Of a DNA stretch of 64,000 bases, positions 39,980-54,057 are shown piece by piece. The notes below the pieces were generated by a model. The model did not search any database and was not told where the DNA came from. It was given only the letters and a program-made list of their open reading frames with translations. The position numbers and the translations under genes are program-made. Each line of letters starts with the position of its first letter. Positions within the stretch are counted from its first letter, which is position 1. The DNA is from Onchocerca volvulus. Lineage: Eukaryota > Nematoda > Chromadorea > Rhabditida > Onchocercidae. The stretch spans positions 7,004,888-7,068,887 of the forward strand of contig HG738138.1 in assembly GCA_000499405.2 (NCBI GenBank), read 5' to 3'.

Positions 39980-42900
39980 TAAGTTTGCTTAAAATTCATT
40001 ATCAGTTTAAATTATCATTGATAGAAGGTGAAAGTAACAACAACAATCATGCGCATTTCCAAATATACTTGAATAGAGCATAGAAATGGAATGGTCAGTC
40101 AAAAGAATAGCACAGAAAATAGTGCAAAAGAAGCATATCGTCGATCAAAACTGAGCAACATGATGGTTTATGAATTAAGCATCCTTATTTTTGAGCAACT
40201 TACCAAAAATCCATCTGTTTCAGTTAACATTACTTATAACATTGTCTTGAAGACGTTCATGAAAATCTAATATTTCAGCTGCTAATAAAGTATGATAAAC
40301 AGTGAGGTACTGCAAAGATTGCATTATAGAAATGAAATATTTAATGAAGCGTTTAAAACCCCGAACTGAAGTTACGAATGTTGATACCTCTTTTAGACGA
40401 ATTAAAAAAATGTGAAAGTTAATTTAGGGAAGAGAAGCAATGTTAATGCATTTTCCTTCTGTCAGTTCATTCAGGCATTCGGAGATTATGTACCATTAGC
40501 AGTGGTCGATTTTTAAAGAACTATAGAAGTTTATGACATTATAGAGCACTCATATTAAGGTCATATTAAACAATATTTAGTTTCATGTCTCTTTTGCTCA
40601 ATATGCAAATATTCATGAAATTAATATTTAACATGAATAATCCAGCATTTAGCGTCAATTCGAGCACCAAGCATTCCATATTACAGAATACTGCACCGAT
40701 ATTTCCACTATTCCATACCATTATACTCAACAATTTTCCTTTTTGTAATATTTTTCGTTTTTTTTTCTTTATTGGATCGTCACCAAAATTACTAAAAAAA
40801 TCTTCCATACCGGTAAGAAACTGAAATATGGATCAAGCGATAACATTCTTGGTGAGCAAAAACGAGAAAAATTGGTCAGAAATGCCTTGTTTGAAAAAAG
40901 CTTTTCAACTAGATTTTTGAAAGATCATTCTCCAGGATTTCCAGAAAATCTCGAGTTCCAATTTTATCAAATTTTAATTTTAGGCTTTAATGGCTTCCAG
41001 TCTTTTCTCATTTCAATCTTTGGAAGCTTTAAATATTTAATGAATGAAAATCTAGTGTTACTCCGAGAATAACCATCATATAAAATGATTTGAAATGGTA
41101 TTTTTCGACTCAATATTTCATAAATTCTACTAGAAAAGGATTTTTTAATCATTATATCAGAATTAGATTAAAAAACAGAACTTGAAAAATAGAGAGTGGT
41201 GGAGAAGTCTTTCATTTGCTGTGACTTTACCAAATTTATTTTTTTTTTTTGTTTTAGTCGAAATGCACTCTTCATGTGTATTAATTTCTAATTAGAAAAT
41301 TTTCAACTTGAGCGGCATTTTTCCTTTCAAATTTTCCCAATATTACATATTTTGAAGAGCTGATTCGAAAGTTTTAAGGAGTTAGCGCATTGCTTAGTCC
41401 TTACTTAGTCCAACTCTTCTTGCAAGCAAGGTAAGTAATATTTAAAGAAGGTGCAAAGTGACTGATAATTATAATTGCTGTCACGGTTAATGAGAAGGTT
41501 GCATGAAATGCGGATATCTCAAAAGGTGCGCATGTCGGAAAGTGACAGACGAACATTTGGCTCGTTGCTGAACTGTTGCTACTAATTGTAATTATTTGCT
41601 TGATACACTGTAATAGTACGACTGACCAGGAAATAATTATTACACGACAAGCTGACATGGATAAGACAGGACAGACGATAGTGCCGTAACATCCCAAATG
41701 AGACATTTATTCCTTCCCTGTCCTTTCCTACTCTCATACAACATATCGAGACCGAAATCGATGAATAGCAAGGACATGCAGGCCGAAGTTGATGAATTGT
41801 GATAAGACAATCATACAGAGAAAAAGCGAGATAGAGATGCAGAAAGATACATTATCAATCTAGAAGTTTTTGTTAACTGGAACTGAAGCTAAGAAATGAG
41901 GGATAGCTGAAAATATGCAGATCCAGGGAGAGACAATAGCCAAGTTGAACAAAGCTTGCCAGATAGGATGACGGGATGTGACAAAAAGCATAAATATCAT
42001 TGTGGGCAGCAGCGAATCTGTACCTCTCCCATTCCTCCAAGTGCTAATTCCTTTTGATTTAAATTTGCAAATCACTACACATTATTGTCGACTTACGGTA
42101 AAGTAAACATCACATTAGAAGCTTGCTTAGGAAAAGCTACAGTACCCACTGTTTAATACGTCATTTCATGCTTATTCTATCTTCGTTCTCCCCTGATTGT
42201 AATATTAATTTACCTTTACCGAAGTTTGTTGATGGTATTGGATTCTAAAAAAAAAAAATGATTCAACTACACTGCAGTAGCATAATGACATGCCAAAATG
42301 CATTAAAAAGTATGAATCAAAAAAAGGGCAGAGTGCATGTACTGACTAAATAACCTGACCATTCATTTCACTTAACAAACTTCTGCCTGTACACATTTAG
42401 TATTTTTTTTCCTGTACTTTCACTTCCAAGATCATGCACCAAATTTTGATGTGAAATTCAACTTTTCATGCAATCCGTATAACTCTGCTGTTGTTAAAAA
42501 TTTAAAACCTTTTTTCTATAGCACTTGCCAACATTTGATTTGAGTAACTGCGCCACATTTTCCATTTTCTGATTTAAGATGATATGATTTGCGCCATTTT
42601 ATATGTTCACTATCTGAATATTATTCCTTGTTACTTCCTCTACTTTCGGTAGTATTTTTGATATAAAAGCAACAAATGTGTGTAAGACATACAAGGACGT
42701 TTTGGATTTGGAAAATTCATACGGTTCACTGATTTGAAATAATTTCTCTCGGTTATCGGATTCAAAAAAAAAATTGAGAAAAGTAGACCAAGTACTTTGA
42801 AAGAATAAAAGAACGGTTGGAAAGCAGATGAGATTGGGAAAAGAAAATGTGTTACTGGAAGAGGAGCAAGAGCATCAGCATGGAAGTGTAATGAAATTTT

Positions 42901-44464
42901 GGCATCGTTTTATAAAAGTGGGTTAGATTTAGCATGAGATATAGTGGCCGACCGATTTGTGGCACCATTAAAATTTGCTTTTGAAGTGGGCTATCTGTGT
43001 TGATGCATTTCTGCACAAATGTGTGTATATGTGTGGATCGGCATTCATAACTACACGATGTGACGCATTACCTGGCTTCAATTTGAAATCCATATATGTC
43101 TTACATTTAGACTGAACTTACATTCACATTCAGATTGAAATTCTTATTGTTTCGTATCGACTTAACTTGTTATTTCCTCTTTGAGTTTACTTGTTTTGCA
43201 TTAAAACATAAAAGAAACTACTACTGAGTGAGAGTTATTTTGGAGACATCCGACTTGCTTAATTAGAAACGAATTACCATTGCAAACATCCACTTATTTT
43301 GAGTTTTTGGAATTTTTAATGAGCAACAGAGCTTATGATCTAAAAAATGAAAGTAGGAAATAAATAATTTTAAGTTACGGAATAAAAAAAGACCAAATAT
43401 CTGAACTTTCCTCTGCAGCTGATATAATTTGTCAGAAATATGGAACGTTCTAAAAGGTAATGTGTAGCATAATGACAACACAAACAAGGTCATATGATGA
43501 GATCAGAAAATCGGGGAAATGTTAGGGCATAGAAACGTGAAAATTTTTCAGCAGTAATAGAAGCAGCAATAGCAAAGGCTACAACAGCATCACAGCAATA
43601 TTACGATAATGCTGTAACTGAAGGTCATTCGAGAATGCATTTTTACTCTATGAAGTACGTTAATACATTTTTGGAGTGCAGTGTATTAAGCTGCTGTTGT
43701 GTACGATCAATGGTTTTTTAGAAGAATTCCTGAAATTAATTTCCAAAAGTAGCTAATCATCATCATCAACGAATATATTATTGAAAATTTGAAAAGAGCA
43801 AAATTTAAAATCCATATATGACTAGATGATCAAAAACTATGCCATTAGGGATGTACTACATGAAAACTACAACAGGACAATATAAGCGCTGACTACAAAG
43901 AACTACGGTAGGAGCAGTATGGTGACATAAGGCAGCAAGTAGCTTATAGGGCAGATTCGTATTAGATTGAGCTGATAGCTTTAAAATATAAGCGGTTACT
44001 ACAAACACCAATATTGAGATATGGTTAGAAATATGGAGGAAAAGGAGAAGGTGACAGGTCAGTGACCATGTCGAGGAGAGCAGCATCAGTAGTTTGATGA
44101 CAGCCGGTGACAGCTAGGGAAAAGGCACACCTCCCTATTCCACCACATCAGTCAATATACTATTTCCTTAGTGCATACGTCACAGTAATAACTGAGCTAC
44201 CTGGTGCAGCTCGGAATTGTGACGGCGACAACAATATATAAAAAGTTTGACAAGAGCCTTGTGATATTACAATATTTCAGGATAAGAAAGAGTAATAGGT
44301 ACCACCAATACCAGGAAGTGTGAACGTGATGCCATAGAAATCGGAAGGATCGGACAGATTCTACAGCCACGGTGAGATGCTGGTTGGCTCTTTGGTGGAG
44401 CATTACAGCAAGTGTCGACGACCTACAAGCTGACCTTAAACAGCCACTGAAATATTTTCGCTAC

Positions 44465-44492
44465 CCTTCTTTCCTTCCTTCCTTCCTTCCTT
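44465..44492. repeat. (TTCC)n microsatellite
   Basis: Five to six TTCC units in an otherwise unremarkable AT-rich intergenic region. Confidence 0.9.
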
Positions 44493-46318
44493 TCCTACTT
44501 CTTACTCGCCAGTTTACAAAGAACGGCAACAGCAGCGGTGGTAGCAGCAGCAGCAGTAACAACAGCCGAAAATTTCTTGAAATTGTATGAATGTATGTGC
44601 ATGCATGCAATGATCCACTCTTTGAACCGAATCCTCCTTCAAAATACCATCGCTCCGGGCATCAACTGATCCTTCCATCCACAACATCAGCAGCAGCATA
44701 TATCCCATCTCCTTTCTTCCATTCTTTAAATCTTCTCCTGGAATGACAACTGTCACCGAGGTCACAACATGTATATGAACGAACGTACAGCGCTGCTCAT
44801 AATAACACTACAAAATATAACAACTTCACTGACAAGCATCTTCAAATATTTGCAAAAATCCCGAAACACTAAGTCGTGTGCCCTTTTTGGAAAAAGTCAT
44901 CTTTATAAATAAGACCTTTGAATAAGTTATTAAAAAATAAGAAATTCGTGTAAGAAATTTGATATATTGTAAAATAATTTCTGTAGCTTTCATGTTACTT
45001 TTAACAGAATGTTATGAGACCATTTGAACTGCATCAGCTAGCTATTACTTGTCAAATAGATATGTTTTCATTCTGTACAAAGATTGCGATCAGACTACAT
45101 TTGCTAACGCTTCTAGATGATATTTGGTACTTCAGTATAAGCAATGCCTCAATTGACACAAGCAAATGAATTATCAAATAAATTTTCAATTTCTCAAACG
45201 AAAAGAATAAAACCATAAATTTAGACGCTTCGCCTCGTGTATTATCCTTTGATTCTTTATATTTTTTCGTGCTTCATTAGAATAATTTTATGATTTAAGA
45301 TAAATTTAGAAGCTACAAATTTGATTTTTCCATCGTTAAGTGAGTACCGGCATTAAATTTTGCCTTCTAAAATTTTATGCTATAATTCCTGGTGTTTTTC
45401 TCACGATAATTTTGAATAAGACTACTATTTAAATAATAAGACTTAAGTTTACGTGGCACCTTCGGAACGAGAATTGTGGTCATTTTGTATTCATTATTCT
45501 TTCGATGAAAATATTTACTCAATCTATTTCACGAGGTTTTTTGGTCAGGTCTTAGTAATAAATATTACCAATTCTTTATTTGAATAATTCCGCCTAAAAT
45601 TTCAATTTATGACTATTGAATGTAGAAATAGTTATTTTTTTTTAAATCGTGAACAAATGATCCGACAATACTTTTCATCTAGTATTTACTGTGAAAACTA
45701 TCGCACTCGTGATTCTGATTACTGATATTGACCGCCATATTTTCTCGAACCAAAAAATTACTTTGTTGAATCCATTTCGTTTTATGAATTTCGAATGAGA
45801 GAAAATATTTTATTAGTAACAAAAAATGGCATTTGTATTTTATTTAAATTTAATGTATATTTGATATAGAAAATTGGTTCCTAACGAAACAAGATAGTGC
45901 GAGGACCAAAATAAAATTTTGCCGAAATATTCCAGCCAGCTACCTACAGTCTGTTCGAACCATAAATTGAGGACATGTTGAAACTTTCTTTATCTTATCA
46001 TTATTAATCGATGATCAATAATTTCTTGTTTCATCACTGAGTGTAACCTTAACAGTAACTTCGCTTGAAATTTAAATAATGATAGTAAGTTGGCTGATAG
46101 GTAGCGCTATTTCAAATGAATTAATTTGGTAGTGTGCGCACATAAGGAGCAGATAGATATGCGGTGCTTCTCGGAAGGGGTTTGGTTGACAGCAGTCGCG
46201 ACATCATGGCAGGCAGCCCAATTTGTTTTCAACAAAGATGAGATGAGCAGCGGGCGAAGGTGCTGCTCCACCGCTCTTGTACATTATTATTTCATTGGAT
46301 TCCACAGCCACCAACACC

Positions 46319-46400
46319 ACTCCTGTTGCTGCTGTTGTTGTTGCTGTTGCTGCTGCCACTACTACTGCTGCTGCTGCTGTTGCTGCTGGTGCTGCTGTCA
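46319..46400. repeat. (TGC/TGT)n trinucleotide repeat
   Basis: About 80 bases of TGC, TGT, TTG and TAC triplets. All three plus frames stay open and read as poly-Cys, poly-Leu or poly-Val, while the minus strand reads as poly-Ala. This produces spurious ORFs at 46126-46502. Confidence 0.9.
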
Positions 46401-49400
46401 ACAATACATAATAACATGCATGTATTCAATTCCATCGGTGCTATGTTGTGCTACCAACACATCAGGCAGGCATCGCTGAGATCTGACCAGCAGATTTCTT
46501 AGATGTCGCATTTCTGTGTTGTATGTATGGGCGTTTTCCATGTGTCATCATGAGTGAGCATGTATACATCTTGTGACCAGCGATGATCATCTCATCTCTG
46601 AATGGAACAGGAAGGGCAGGGCAATAGTGGAAACCGGGGTTCCTGGATCAGTTTTAGTTAGTTGGAGCTCGGAACCAGGGCAAGAAACCAGCAACACTGC
46701 CATTTTCCAAACTGACCTCCGAAATGAAATGAATTGAAATGAGATGCATTTTAATCGTCATATACATTCTCACTGCAACTCTCTTTCTCCCCTTTTGTTC
46801 GGCTGCATCCAATAGTATCCTCTCAAAATTTTCAAAACATCATGCAAATTTGCTTAGCTAGCTAGCATCTTTATTCATTACTGTATTATTTCTGGTTGGA
46901 AAAGAGTGGAGTGAAACATGCTCTAACATTCGTCACTCAACAAGATATTTCGTTCTTCAAAAAGAAAATACTCTTTTGCATATCAGGAAGAGAAGAAATG
47001 TTTGATATCAATCAAATCTTTTTTCATTCCGCCATACAACGCCAGGAAAATGTCTGAAATGAGAATGGGAAACTCGGAATAGTTGTTTTGAAAATATCAT
47101 TAATATTGAGAGAATCACATATCAAATGTTATGTTTAATGCCTTGTAAAAATGGTACTCACTGAATTAGTTTTCTTCAAAAAGAAAGACAAATGATATGT
47201 GAATTACTTTTAAGACATGCATCAGGAAATGTTAATTTTTTTTCCAGGCAAAAAGAGACTATCAATTGCAAAAATTTGAGAAACATAACCTGTAGGAGAG
47301 TTATCCACAGATTAGATAATTTATTACTGCATTAGAATTTTTAGGTATCGGTATTTAGAAATAACCAACAGTTGTTCCGCATTGATATTAACCTTTTTTT
47401 TTTTTTAAATCAAAGTGACGGCATTTGTTTTCTGGCTCATACGTATTAATTGGTGCGCTAAAATATAACTTTCTTCCAAATATAGGCATAAGTTTTATTG
47501 TCTGAAAAATTTACGAAACCTTTTTATTCACTCAATGATGAGAAAGAAGAGAGGTTGAAAAATTATTAATACAAGCTATGCAAGGTATGTGGCCTCAAAA
47601 GACCTTACTGCGATTTCATCTATCAGCCATAGTATTTTACCATAATTTTTATACAAGATTTATGATAGATAAATAAACGTTATGACATGTATGTATCCTG
47701 AAGTTCAAACAAAATTTATTTTGAATGACAGTATCTTGCTATGAAAGAAATTTGACGAAGTTGGTGAGAAAATTGTAAAATTTTGCTCATATTATTTGAA
47801 CTTGAAAATTTCTTCCCGTTCCCAATAGATTATTGCTAGAGAACCTAAACTCGCTAAAACACTTTTAACAACTTTTCAGTTGCGAAGTTTCAATATACAC
47901 TTCCCGTCAATGAAAGTCCTTATAATCCTAAACTCAGAAAAACCATTTTAAGTTCACAACTTCTCATTTCCTTCCTTCCAATTTTATTTTCGATATCTCG
48001 AAACATCACCATCGTTTCGAGTTACGTCAATAACTATTTCCAATATTTGAGAAGCCGAAGAGTCGAAATTAGATACGTCATTGCTCTGATGTTTATTCGT
48101 AAGATAAATTATGAAATCATTAGAGATATAGATCAGAAATTTCGATCACTTAATATGGATAAACAAAAACTGAGTTTGCTTTAAAGTGCTGTTTTTACGA
48201 CGAAATATAACCTCAAAAGCAATTTCAATTCAAGAAAATAAATAGTAAGCTGTGATTAATATTTTATGAAAGACTATGTGGGAATGCATCTGAAACTATA
48301 AAAGTTCATGTCATACAGATTTCTCTTATAAATAATGCGTCACATAGAATTCTTCAGGGTTAATGTATCGAAAAATCTAGATCAGGAAAAAAACATCAAA
48401 ATCTTCGCATGAGAAAAAATAGAGTAGTGAATGGTTTCGAACTTGCTAATATTCTACGCAGTTTTCTTTCGCCATTTTATTCTTCGTTATTCCTAAGAAG
48501 TTTTTTATTTACTTATCTTTTACATTCCCCTTATTTTCTAGGCTTTTGCGACGGATTTTTCCTGCATTTTAATCGTCTTTTCAGACCTTTTGTCATAAAG
48601 AAGTTAGACCTCAAAAAATTAATGAAATAATGATTTTTTAAGCTCATCAATTATTGGTGTTATATGATTTTCAGGCTTTTTTTTTTTTTTTTTGCTTTTT
48701 TTACACACTTTAAATGATGATTAATTTTGAGTCTTTGCTTTATCGCTTGTGAATGATTCAGAAAAAGTTGTCGGTAAGAGAATTGTACAGTGTGCATCAA
48801 CCAAACATCCTTGACAAGAAGGAGGCCATGTGACATAAAAGAAGTGTGCCCATCTTAAGATGCTAACAAACAATAGCAGTCAAGATCAATGCAGCAGTGA
48901 ATTGTTGACACTGCATTTGTGTCATTTGTGTCACACCACTGACTGCATTTACTGCTTGTAAACGCGACCTTCGAAAACATAGCTCTCACTCAGTTGAATT
49001 CTTGATATGAACTACTGCAGAAATGTTTGCATGCATGTTACTACAATGGCAACGCTTTTATTGCATTGTAATAGCTTCAACAAAAGCACAGGAAGAGTAG
49101 GAAAGACTTTTGAAGTCAGTGTTGTTACCTGCGTGCCCTTGAGCAAATTCACTTACCCATTGACAAATGCCATATCTCGAGATGAAAAGGGCAAAAGTTG
49201 GAATAAATGAGGCGAGTAGAACAAGCGGGTTACCTCTTCGCCGCTTTCGTTGAACTTACATCTTTGTACGGTCGTTCCTGTTGCCGCTGTTATTGGAGAA
49301 CTGCTACTAAAAGCCTTCTTTAGACAATAATACACCCAGTCTCAAGGTCTTAATTTTAAGTCTGTCTAAATGACTACCGATGAAAGAACTGAGTTGAGGA

Positions 49401-50441
49401 CGTCCAGGTGCGAGTACATTTAGGTAGACGGTCACACATATACAGCATATATAACTTTTGGGCCACTGACTATCCTCCTCCTTTCTAAATAATTCATCGA
49501 TAAGCTGTGCTGAGCTGTACAAAAACTACAAAAACTTTATTATTTACACTGAATGATCGATAAAGCCATAAAAAGAGTAGCGTTCAAATTCATGTCCAAA
49601 ATCTATTCTCTTAGAGGGACAGAATTTTCAAAATGAGGCGAAAAATTCTAAGATTTTTCTAGAATATCAAGATAAAAACAGAAATTCGAGCTTCGCAATT
49701 TTTTGTGGATACGCTTTTAGACACTACTAATATTACTTTTACTCTTGATGTTTAATCTTTAAAAGAAGAATTAATACTTTTGGTGTAAGTAGAGATGGAA
49801 TAGATGCAAAAAAATTCGCTAACCTATTTAAAACAATTAATTGATTAGATGCAGTACCCTTAAAACTTCATTCGCCGCTCTCAAGGCTTTCATCTATCAG
49901 ACATATGGTGGACAGGTATATTTGTCGTTTTCTTGCAACATCGATAGTCAAAGTCCAGTAGGGTTACATGATTATCAGGTCTACTGCATCTTTCAAACCT
50001 TTTTTACTGTTTGCTGAATAAGAAAATATACTGCAAAATTCATAACTCACTAACACGAGTTATAATCCTCTCGTAGCTTCAACATCCTGCACAACCACGA
50101 AGCTATCTGTTCCATAATTATCTTCAGCTTCACACTTATGCAACATAAGTTCAATTCAGTTTCTGATCTCGCCTTCTTCATTTCACCGTTTTTGGATCGA
50201 CAGCATCTATCGGAAAAGTTATTTTGTGAGACGAATCTTGTTTGAAAAAAGAATTCATTGATAGATGAAACAGTGATTCTTCGTTACAAACAATTACCAG
50301 AAAATATCCAAGTGAACTGATCACTGGCTATTCTTTCCGTTGTCACTCGTATAGAAGAGTACTGCTCCTAGATCGTTGATTTGCCACTGCTATGTTGCTT
50401 CAAACTCCAGTTGTTGCTATAGTCGCGTCGTTGTAAACCGT

Positions 50442-50483
50442 CGAACTTGAATTCCAACCCAAGCTGGTTGGAATTCAAGTTCG
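50442..50483. repeat. Perfect 18-bp inverted repeat with 6-base loop
   Basis: The arm cgaacttgaattccaacc (50442-50459) is exactly complementary to ggttggaattcaagttcg (50466-50483). Related text recurs nearby: cacttgaactccgaat at about 50497 and cgtcgaacttgaactccgaa at about 51252. This hints at a small dispersed repeat whose unit is GAACTTGAAYTCC. Confidence 0.9.
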
Positions 50484-53400
50484 TTGCTATGTAGCACTTG
50501 AACTCCGAATGATTCCTGGATATCTGCTGCAAAATGTAGGACATGTGGACTGCAGCATGCACGAAACTTCATCATTCTTTTCGTGTAAACCACTGCTGCC
50601 ACGAATTCCTTCCACGAAATAACACTGTTGTAAGAAGTCCGAAATAGAGTGATTTCTTAGACATTTCAGTAGGGTCAATATAAAATGTGACATCATCAAC
50701 TTCTAGACTAAAACGTCTTCTGAATATAATCAATTTCCAAATTTGTATTCCAATATCCTCCGTCTAATTGATCGATGTCATCCATCTGAATCATCCATCA
50801 TTCATTTTACATCAGTGCCAACAGCATTGATAAAATAATAATAATAGTATCATTCGGTAATTGAACCGAAGATTTTTATTTTATGTCTAAACTTTTTGAA
50901 AAGTAAGCACTGTTTTCTGTTGTGTCAATAAAATATTAAGGAAAGATACATAAACAAATCTAATGACTTAGATAAGCCTAATCTGAAAAAGACTTGATGC
51001 TGAGTGCACAAAACATTATCTATCTATCTGATAAATAAAACGCTGCTTCATAAAATAATAATATTTCAAGAACTGCGAATAGTTTGCCAACTATTATCTC
51101 TAATAAAGTTAACAGTACAAGTTGATTTGATTCTTTTACTTCGTTGAGAAGTTTCCGGATCTTTTCTTTCGTTGGTTGTGCTGATTTAGTCAAATTAGTA
51201 GACATCCCGGCTTATGGCACCAAATAATTGTCGAGCTGTCGCTATCCCTGCGTCGAACTTGAACTCCGAACTGAACTTCAACTCGAACTCATTTCAGCTT
51301 CAAAATCTGGATCTTTTAAATCCTCACGTGAGCTCCCCCTTTTTTTCTAATTTCCAACGTATCGCCTCACGATTGGTCGACCTTACTTTGTTTATCTGTG
51401 GATCGGAACCCTTTTGGCGGTAAACATGTTTATCTTTTTGGCAACAAACATGTTTATTAGCTTGTTGGTTCCTTTTGAAACTACATCGCGCCACAATACT
51501 CCCTGTTTACAATGATCGTCGTGGCGCTATTTGACCTTTAGATATTCTTAGATACGTCTAATCACATCTTTAGAATTTTTCTGACATTCTTTTCGTAAAG
51601 ATTACTTTGTCAAAATGCTGTATTCTTGCCTCTTCTAAATTATTTAATGTGCAGCATTCAACCAAGTGATTTATGAAAGAAAGATTAGGCAAAGCAAAAT
51701 TTCAAATGGAGCACATTTAACAAACGTACCGTACAGTGCGTTAGCGAAATCCACACTATGAATTTCAAATAAATATGATAGCACTACTTAGCAAGACAGA
51801 GCAGGCCAGTTTAACTAGTTAAGGTTATTACCATCATGCATCTTGCCAAAAGTAGGTAGTACGTCCGACTAAATAATGTGTATTCAGAATTCAGATCAAT
51901 TCTATCGTGATACAGTCACGTTTGAACAGAATTACGGAGATTACAACGTAACAATAGACACTTTTTCTTTTCTTGTTCTACTTTATCACACACAATACAA
52001 CTAGTTGAAACTACACTTCGGCGAATTGTAAAATAATTATTCGATCAGTGAACGATATTAGAAATATTAAACCATATAAAACAAGAATTTTTATAAATGT
52101 AAAACAATTAAAGAAAGAAAATCGAACATTCTGCTTTGCTACAAAAACCAGGTTAATTTTCTCCCTCATTTATCCTCTTTTTCATAGATGTCGTCACGGG
52201 TACACTTTTTGGATATTATCAACAAAAAAACTCAAAGTCAATAACAATATCTGAAAGATTCAAAAATCTTGAGAAAAACCAAGAATTTAGGTTGAGTTCT
52301 TCACATGCACAAAATGTCGCTTCTCATAGTATTTCCAAAATCGTGGCACTTATGCTAGATAATTATTATGAAGGCTTGCGAGCAGAAAACTGTTTATTGA
52401 AATAAGATGTTGGACAAATGCATTATTGTGTGACAATATTTATCGGTTGATGCAATAGTAATGTTGACCTTTGCCAATCCGGTACTTACCACGAAATAAT
52501 TTTATTTGATGCCTTACCATTGATATTCGTCGAAGTTTTTTATTTCAAATTTCAGTACTTGTTATTATTATCATTCAGGCTCTACTTTTGTTTTTCTACA
52601 TTTGACATTCAACAGCAGAATGCTCTTTCAACCCCCAGTTAAGTTTTTATCCTTTTCTGGTTATATTCAAGACAAAAACCAATATATTTCTTCATTTTCC
52701 TATGCCTACGCCTTTGCTGCTACAAGATAAATTGAAAATTTAAATAAGCATGCAGTACAATAACATGTTCACGATAATTATAATATCTATCAGTAAATGA
52801 GTAAATATTTAATATTCCGTGGTAAGCAACAACCATTTCCAGAAATCCTACTATATCTTAAAAAAGAAAAGGACGATGTTTTTATTAATTTTTTCACTTT
52901 CAGCACAATTAAGGCGGTTGCTTCGAAATCGGCGCTAATCATACTGTTTTAAGCTTTCATTCGTTTTACAATACAAAACATAAATTGATAAGTTAGAATT
53001 GAAAAATTCAATTTCCAATTCCAATGAATCCACCTTTTCGTGTTCATTAATGAAAATAAATAAGAAGTCTTTTTTTTCTGAGAAATCTGCGAGTGAAAAA
53101 TATTATGTTATCCCAACCTTGATTTTTAGATCTAGAACATACAACTAATGATACCAAACGCTTCAGCTGTCTAGTCTCCTTCTCTGGAATGGAATTTATT
53201 GGCACTTAAGTCAGATTCTTTTACCATTGATTGATATTCTTGAATAATAATGCTTAACAGTTTTTGATTCGCATGTTCAAGGTAGTGGAATCACAGATTT
53301 ATTAGGCAAACAGATTTGCTGGAAGTATAGGAAATTTAATTTTTTGAAGCACATATAACTCAATCTTGTTCTGTGAATAAACAGAACCTAAAAAATAAAC

Positions 53401-53999
53401 TTGAAAAAAAAAAAAAAAAAAACAGCACAAATCAGCAACCATCGAAAAGACGATTATCATTATCAGCATTTGTGAAAAATCATGCAATCCATATGACAGG
53501 TTATGTCGAGTATTATATACGAAATATTTGAAGAAAAACAGTAGTAATCTTATACCTAATTCCGAAATTCAAATGAAGACATACATGGATTTGAAAATTT
53601 TCATCTGTTGTCGAAAAAAAAAATCGTACAATTACAGATTCATGTGACAAATTACGTTCAACATTTCTAAATTATGGTTACAGAAAATTATTAAACATAT
53701 GAAAATAACCATGCATATTTACCAGCTTCTACATCTCATAACCGAATGATAGGTAAATATACCAAAGATATATAACAGAACAGAAATTAATATACCATTA
53801 TTCTCAGGAATAAACAATTTGAGGGATATAGTTCGGTAGAAGCTTATTAAGTTAAGGCCTTTTTTTAAAGATTTTTCCATCTATCCCTGAATTCCAAGAT
53901 TCCCAGAATAACTTTGAGTTCTTGTAAAAATGCTCATGGCTACCGAAACAAGAAATGCACATGTATTCAAAAAGCACTCTGATTCTGAACGATAAAAAA

Positions 54000-54057
54000 T
54001 GATAAACATAAACGATGAAACAATTTTTTTTTTTTTTTTTTCAAAGAATACTGAAAA
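54000..54057 (-). other. lgl 3' flank with A-rich tract
   Basis: Directly after the lgl stop codon the coding strand reads TTTTCAGTATTCTTTG and then about 20 A residues (a T run on the plus strand around 54022-54041). No AATAAA is seen before it. This is probably 3' UTR. An A run of this kind could be genuine low-complexity sequence, like others in the window. Confidence 0.5.

Larger units (their letters stand above)
30666..53999. other. 23-kb gene-poor region with microsatellites
   Basis: Lies upstream of the zinc-finger gene and downstream of lgl. Apart from the candidate ORF at 35213-35596 I cannot support a gene. The stretch is dotted with simple repeats and inverted repeats listed separately. 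A possible 5' exon on the minus strand sits at about 36690-36725 (ATG followed by a perfect GTAAGT donor). A region this long next to a transcription-factor-like gene may hold its regulatory elements; that is inference only. Confidence 0.5.

Noticed and set aside
46126..46502. Overlapping ORFs rich in Cys, Leu or Ala
   Set aside because: They are frame readings of a TGC/TGT trinucleotide repeat. No frame has a domain outside the repeat.
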